A stretch of DNA of 64,000 nucleotides from Rosettibacter firmus (GTDB taxonomy: Bacteria > Bacteroidota > Ignavibacteria > Ignavibacteriales > Melioribacteraceae), in NCBI RefSeq assembly GCF_036860695.1, contig NZ_JAYKGJ010000003.1, positions 62,001 through 126,000 on the forward strand, given 5' to 3'. Below, in pieces: positions 62,701 to 64,000 of this stretch (position 1 is the stretch's first letter; each line of letters opens with the position of its first letter). Under the pieces are notes generated by a model, which searched no databases, was not told where the DNA came from, and was given only the letters and a program-made list of their open reading frames with translations. Made by a program: the position numbers and the translations under genes.

Positions 62701-62977
62701 TCAAAGCAGTTTGTCCACCAAAACCAAGAAGAATACCATCAGGTTTTTCTTTTGCAATTACTTTTTCTACGTAGTGTGTATTAATCGGGAGGAGATAAAC
62801 TTTATCTGCAAGATAATCTGATGTTTGAATTGTAGCAATATTTGGATTAATCAGGATTGTAAAAATCCCTTCTTCTTTTAATGCTTTTATAGCTTGTGAA
62901 CCTGAATAATCAAATTCACCTGCTTCACCAATTTTTAACGCAGAACTTCCTAAGATTAATACTTTTTTGATTTTCAT
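59798..62977 (-). CDS. carB: Carbamoyl phosphate synthase large subunit
   Basis: CarB makes carbamoyl phosphate for arginine and pyrimidine synthesis. The 1059 residues contain two ATP-grasp halves (ILGSSALKIGEAGEFDYSG at about 9 and IILGSGPYRIGSSVEFDWC near 557), the intervening oligomerisation domain and a C-terminal MGS-like allosteric domain (about 925-1050). Ligand loops ECNIQFAL and GPFNIQFLAK are intact. It is 44 bp after carA, so this is a carAB operon. Confidence 0.97.
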   Translation of the reverse strand: MKIKKVLILGSSALKIGEAGEFDYSGSQAIKALKEEGIFTILINPNIATIQTSDYLADKVYLLPINTHYVEKVIAKEKPDGILLGFGGQTALNCGLALYREGILEKYKVKVLGTPIEAIENTEDRQLFCNKLSEINVKFPQSKAVTTVEDAIEYAKKIGFPVIIRIAYALGGLGSGICRNKTEVKKLATKALSYSSQILVEEYLEGWKEIEYEVVRDRYDNCITVCNMENIDPMGIHTGESIVVAPSQTLTNYEYHMLREVAIKTIRHLNIVGECNIQFALDPNSSDYRVIEVNARLSRSSALASKATGYPLAFVAAKLALGYGLHELPNSVTKTTKAFFEPALDYIVVKVPRWDLKKFRLVKRNIGSSMKSVGEVMAIGRKFEEAIQKAMRMLDIGVEGLTASRTKIEFDNLEEALSHPTEERMFAVVQAFKKGYSVDWIHSLTHINKWFLYKIQNIVEIEKKIAASNKLTKELLLEAKQHGFSDRQIANILNKDAHDIYLLRRKYNIRPFIQHIDTLAAEYPAKTNYLYLTYNCSAHDFDFKLKDSIIILGSGPYRIGSSVEFDWCCVNTVKTLRELKYKTVMINCNPETVSTDYDESDALFFEELTTETIWEIYDTIKARGVIVSMGGQTPNNLALKLHNIGVKILGTSPKSIDTAEDRSKFSALLDQLGIEQPEWSKLNTIQDALQFANKVGYPVLVRPSYVLSGAAMAIATDDVELTRYLQKAVDVSPEHPVVISKFLVNAKELEFDAVAQNGEIICSAISEHVENAGVHSGDATLVLPAQRTYLETMKQIKKFSAAIAKSLNINGPFNIQFLAKDNKVKVIECNLRASRSFPFVSKTLKINFIDLATKVIVGKKVEKQDDLTFNYDYVGVKAPEFSFTRLEGADPTTGVEMASTGEVACLGNDFDEAFLKALTAVGYKFPIKSILISSGTIESKSELLESTRQLLKCGVKFYATPGTAKFMESNGIPVETLDWPLNGKSPNAVDFIKAGKIDLVINIPKNFQEEELTNDYLIRRTAVDFKIPLITNRQLAMRLAEALVNKNPLQLEAKSWDEY

Positions 62978-63021
62978 TTCTCCTTTTATTAACCAATTTT
63001 TTTGAAAATTAATGTTGAAAA

Positions 63022-64000
63022 TTAGATGTCTTTTAAAAATTCATCAAAGATAAATGAAGTATCAACTGGACCAGGAGTTGCTTCTGGATGAAATTGAACA
63101 CTTCTGAATGGTAATCTCTCGTGAATCATTCCTTCATTAGAATAATCATTTAGGTTTTCGAACCATGGATACCAACCACGTGGTAATGTTTTTGTATCCA
63201 CAGCAAATGAATGATTTTGAGAAGTTACATAACACTTATTCGAATTAACTTCTTTTACTGGTTGATTTTGACTTCGATGACCATATTTTAGTTTATATGT
63301 TTTGGCACCTGCAGCAAGAGCAAGTATTTGATGTCCCATACAAATTCCAAGTATGGGCACCTGTTTCTGAATTAATTTTTTAGTAGATGCAACTAATTGT
63401 TTATATACTACAGGATTACCAGGCCCATTAGAAATAACTACGCCATCATAATCTTCCTTTTCTACATCATAATCATAAGGGACTCGTATAACTGTTACAT
63501 CTCTTTCTAAAATATTAGTTAAAATACTTTTTTTACATCCACAGTCAATTAATAAGATTCTTTTTTTGCCATTTCCATATTTAGTAACATTTGAAACTGT
63601 AACTTTCGAAATTAGATCATCTTTATCTGGATCGTAGTAGTCTACTTTTTCATTACCAACTTCAATTTTACCAAGCATGGTTCCATGTTCTCTTAAAATT
63701 TTTGTTAACATTCTTGTATCAATACCATATAAACCAGGAACATCAAATCGTTTTAACCAATCATTCAAACTTTCAACTGAATTCCAGTGGTTATAAGCTT
63801 CAGATTCTTCTGAAACTATTAAACCAGAAACCTGAACTCTTGATGATTCAAAATTTTGTGGAATATCATCACTATCCATTTGGGGAATTCCATAGTTCCC
63901 AATTAGAGGATACGTCATGACAAGGATTTGTCCTTTATAAGATGGGTCTGTTAGAGTTTCAGGATATCCAACCATTCCTGTATTAAAAACAACTTCGCCT
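63022..64000 (-). CDS. carA: Carbamoyl phosphate synthase small subunit, N-terminus beyond window
   Basis: CarA hydrolyses glutamine and channels ammonia to CarB. The visible frame extends to the window edge (GEVVFNTG before MVGYPET), so the start lies beyond 64000; about 30-50 residues are missing. It includes the N-terminal CarA domain with LTDPSYKGQILVMTYPLIGNYG, the class-I glutaminase nucleophile in ILGICMGHQILALAAG, GHRSQNQPV and the catalytic His/Glu in SVQFHPEATPGP. It is normal except for truncation. Confidence 0.97.
   Translation of the reverse strand, partial: GEVVFNTGMVGYPETLTDPSYKGQILVMTYPLIGNYGIPQMDSDDIPQNFESSRVQVSGLIVSEESEAYNHWNSVESLNDWLKRFDVPGLYGIDTRMLTKILREHGTMLGKIEVGNEKVDYYDPDKDDLISKVTVSNVTKYGNGKKRILLIDCGCKKSILTNILERDVTVIRVPYDYDVEKEDYDGVVISNGPGNPVVYKQLVASTKKLIQKQVPILGICMGHQILALAAGAKTYKLKYGHRSQNQPVKEVNSNKCYVTSQNHSFAVDTKTLPRGWYPWFENLNDYSNEGMIHERLPFRSVQFHPEATPGPVDTSFIFDEFLKDI

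Overview
This 64 kb window is AT-rich, densely packed chromosomal DNA that is mostly housekeeping. The best fit is a Gram-negative rod of the Ignavibacteria/Chlorobi-Bacteroidota lineage, close to Ignavibacterium/Melioribacter. This rests on several markers together: DUF2851, the secreted 'asparagine synthetase B'-labelled orphan family, the long insert-bearing IspG, a mitochondrial-type citrate synthase, HpnCDE squalene genes and a decayed type IX secretion C-terminal sorting domain. LpxH implies lipid A, and mreBCD-mrdA-rodA implies a rod shape. I found no phage, IS element, CRISPR array or obvious island.

Layout. 1-1370 (-): oxidative-stress cluster dps - unannotated 37-aa ORF - 1-Cys peroxiredoxin (cut by the window edge), divergent from a GAF/AAA+/Fis sigma54 activator (1378-2877, +) with a repeat-rich operator between them. 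3009-5816 (+): riboflavin operon ribD(deaminase only)-ribE-ribBA-ribH. 5947-10691 (-): acyl-CoA synthetase, PepD, YchF-like GTPase, ClpS. 10932-13255 (+): etfB-etfA-bifunctional nuclease. 13276-26390 (-): pyrG, TPR lipoprotein-like protein, purN, purH, mreB, mreC, mreD, mrdA, rodA, pyrF and DUF2851, an almost gapless run joining nucleotide synthesis to wall elongation. 26492-31975 (-): lytic transglycosylase, citrate synthase with terminator, hpnE, hpnD, hpnC. Then tRNA-Leu(CAG), and PBP1A-LpxH-M1 peptidase (-).

37056-40433 (+): glgC, a T9SS sorting-domain remnant (antisense) and uvrC; then SRP 4.5S RNA (-), the secreted orphan (-), an inverted-repeat element, and a (-) run of clpX, TPR, FAD oxidase, Trm112-like, zinc-ribbon coiled coil and Nif3. 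Next come ispG and a DJ-1-like gene (-), dnaG-GH13 amylase (+), a response regulator with a 1306-aa seven-PAS/GAF histidine kinase (-), and finally carB and carA (-, carA cut by the window end).

The strongest candidate for something undescribed is the left end: a sigma54 activator next to dps, a -24/-12-like promoter in front of dps, a symmetrical operator array between them, and a small CxC protein translationally coupled to dps. All of these are sequence-level inferences; I could not run homology searches.
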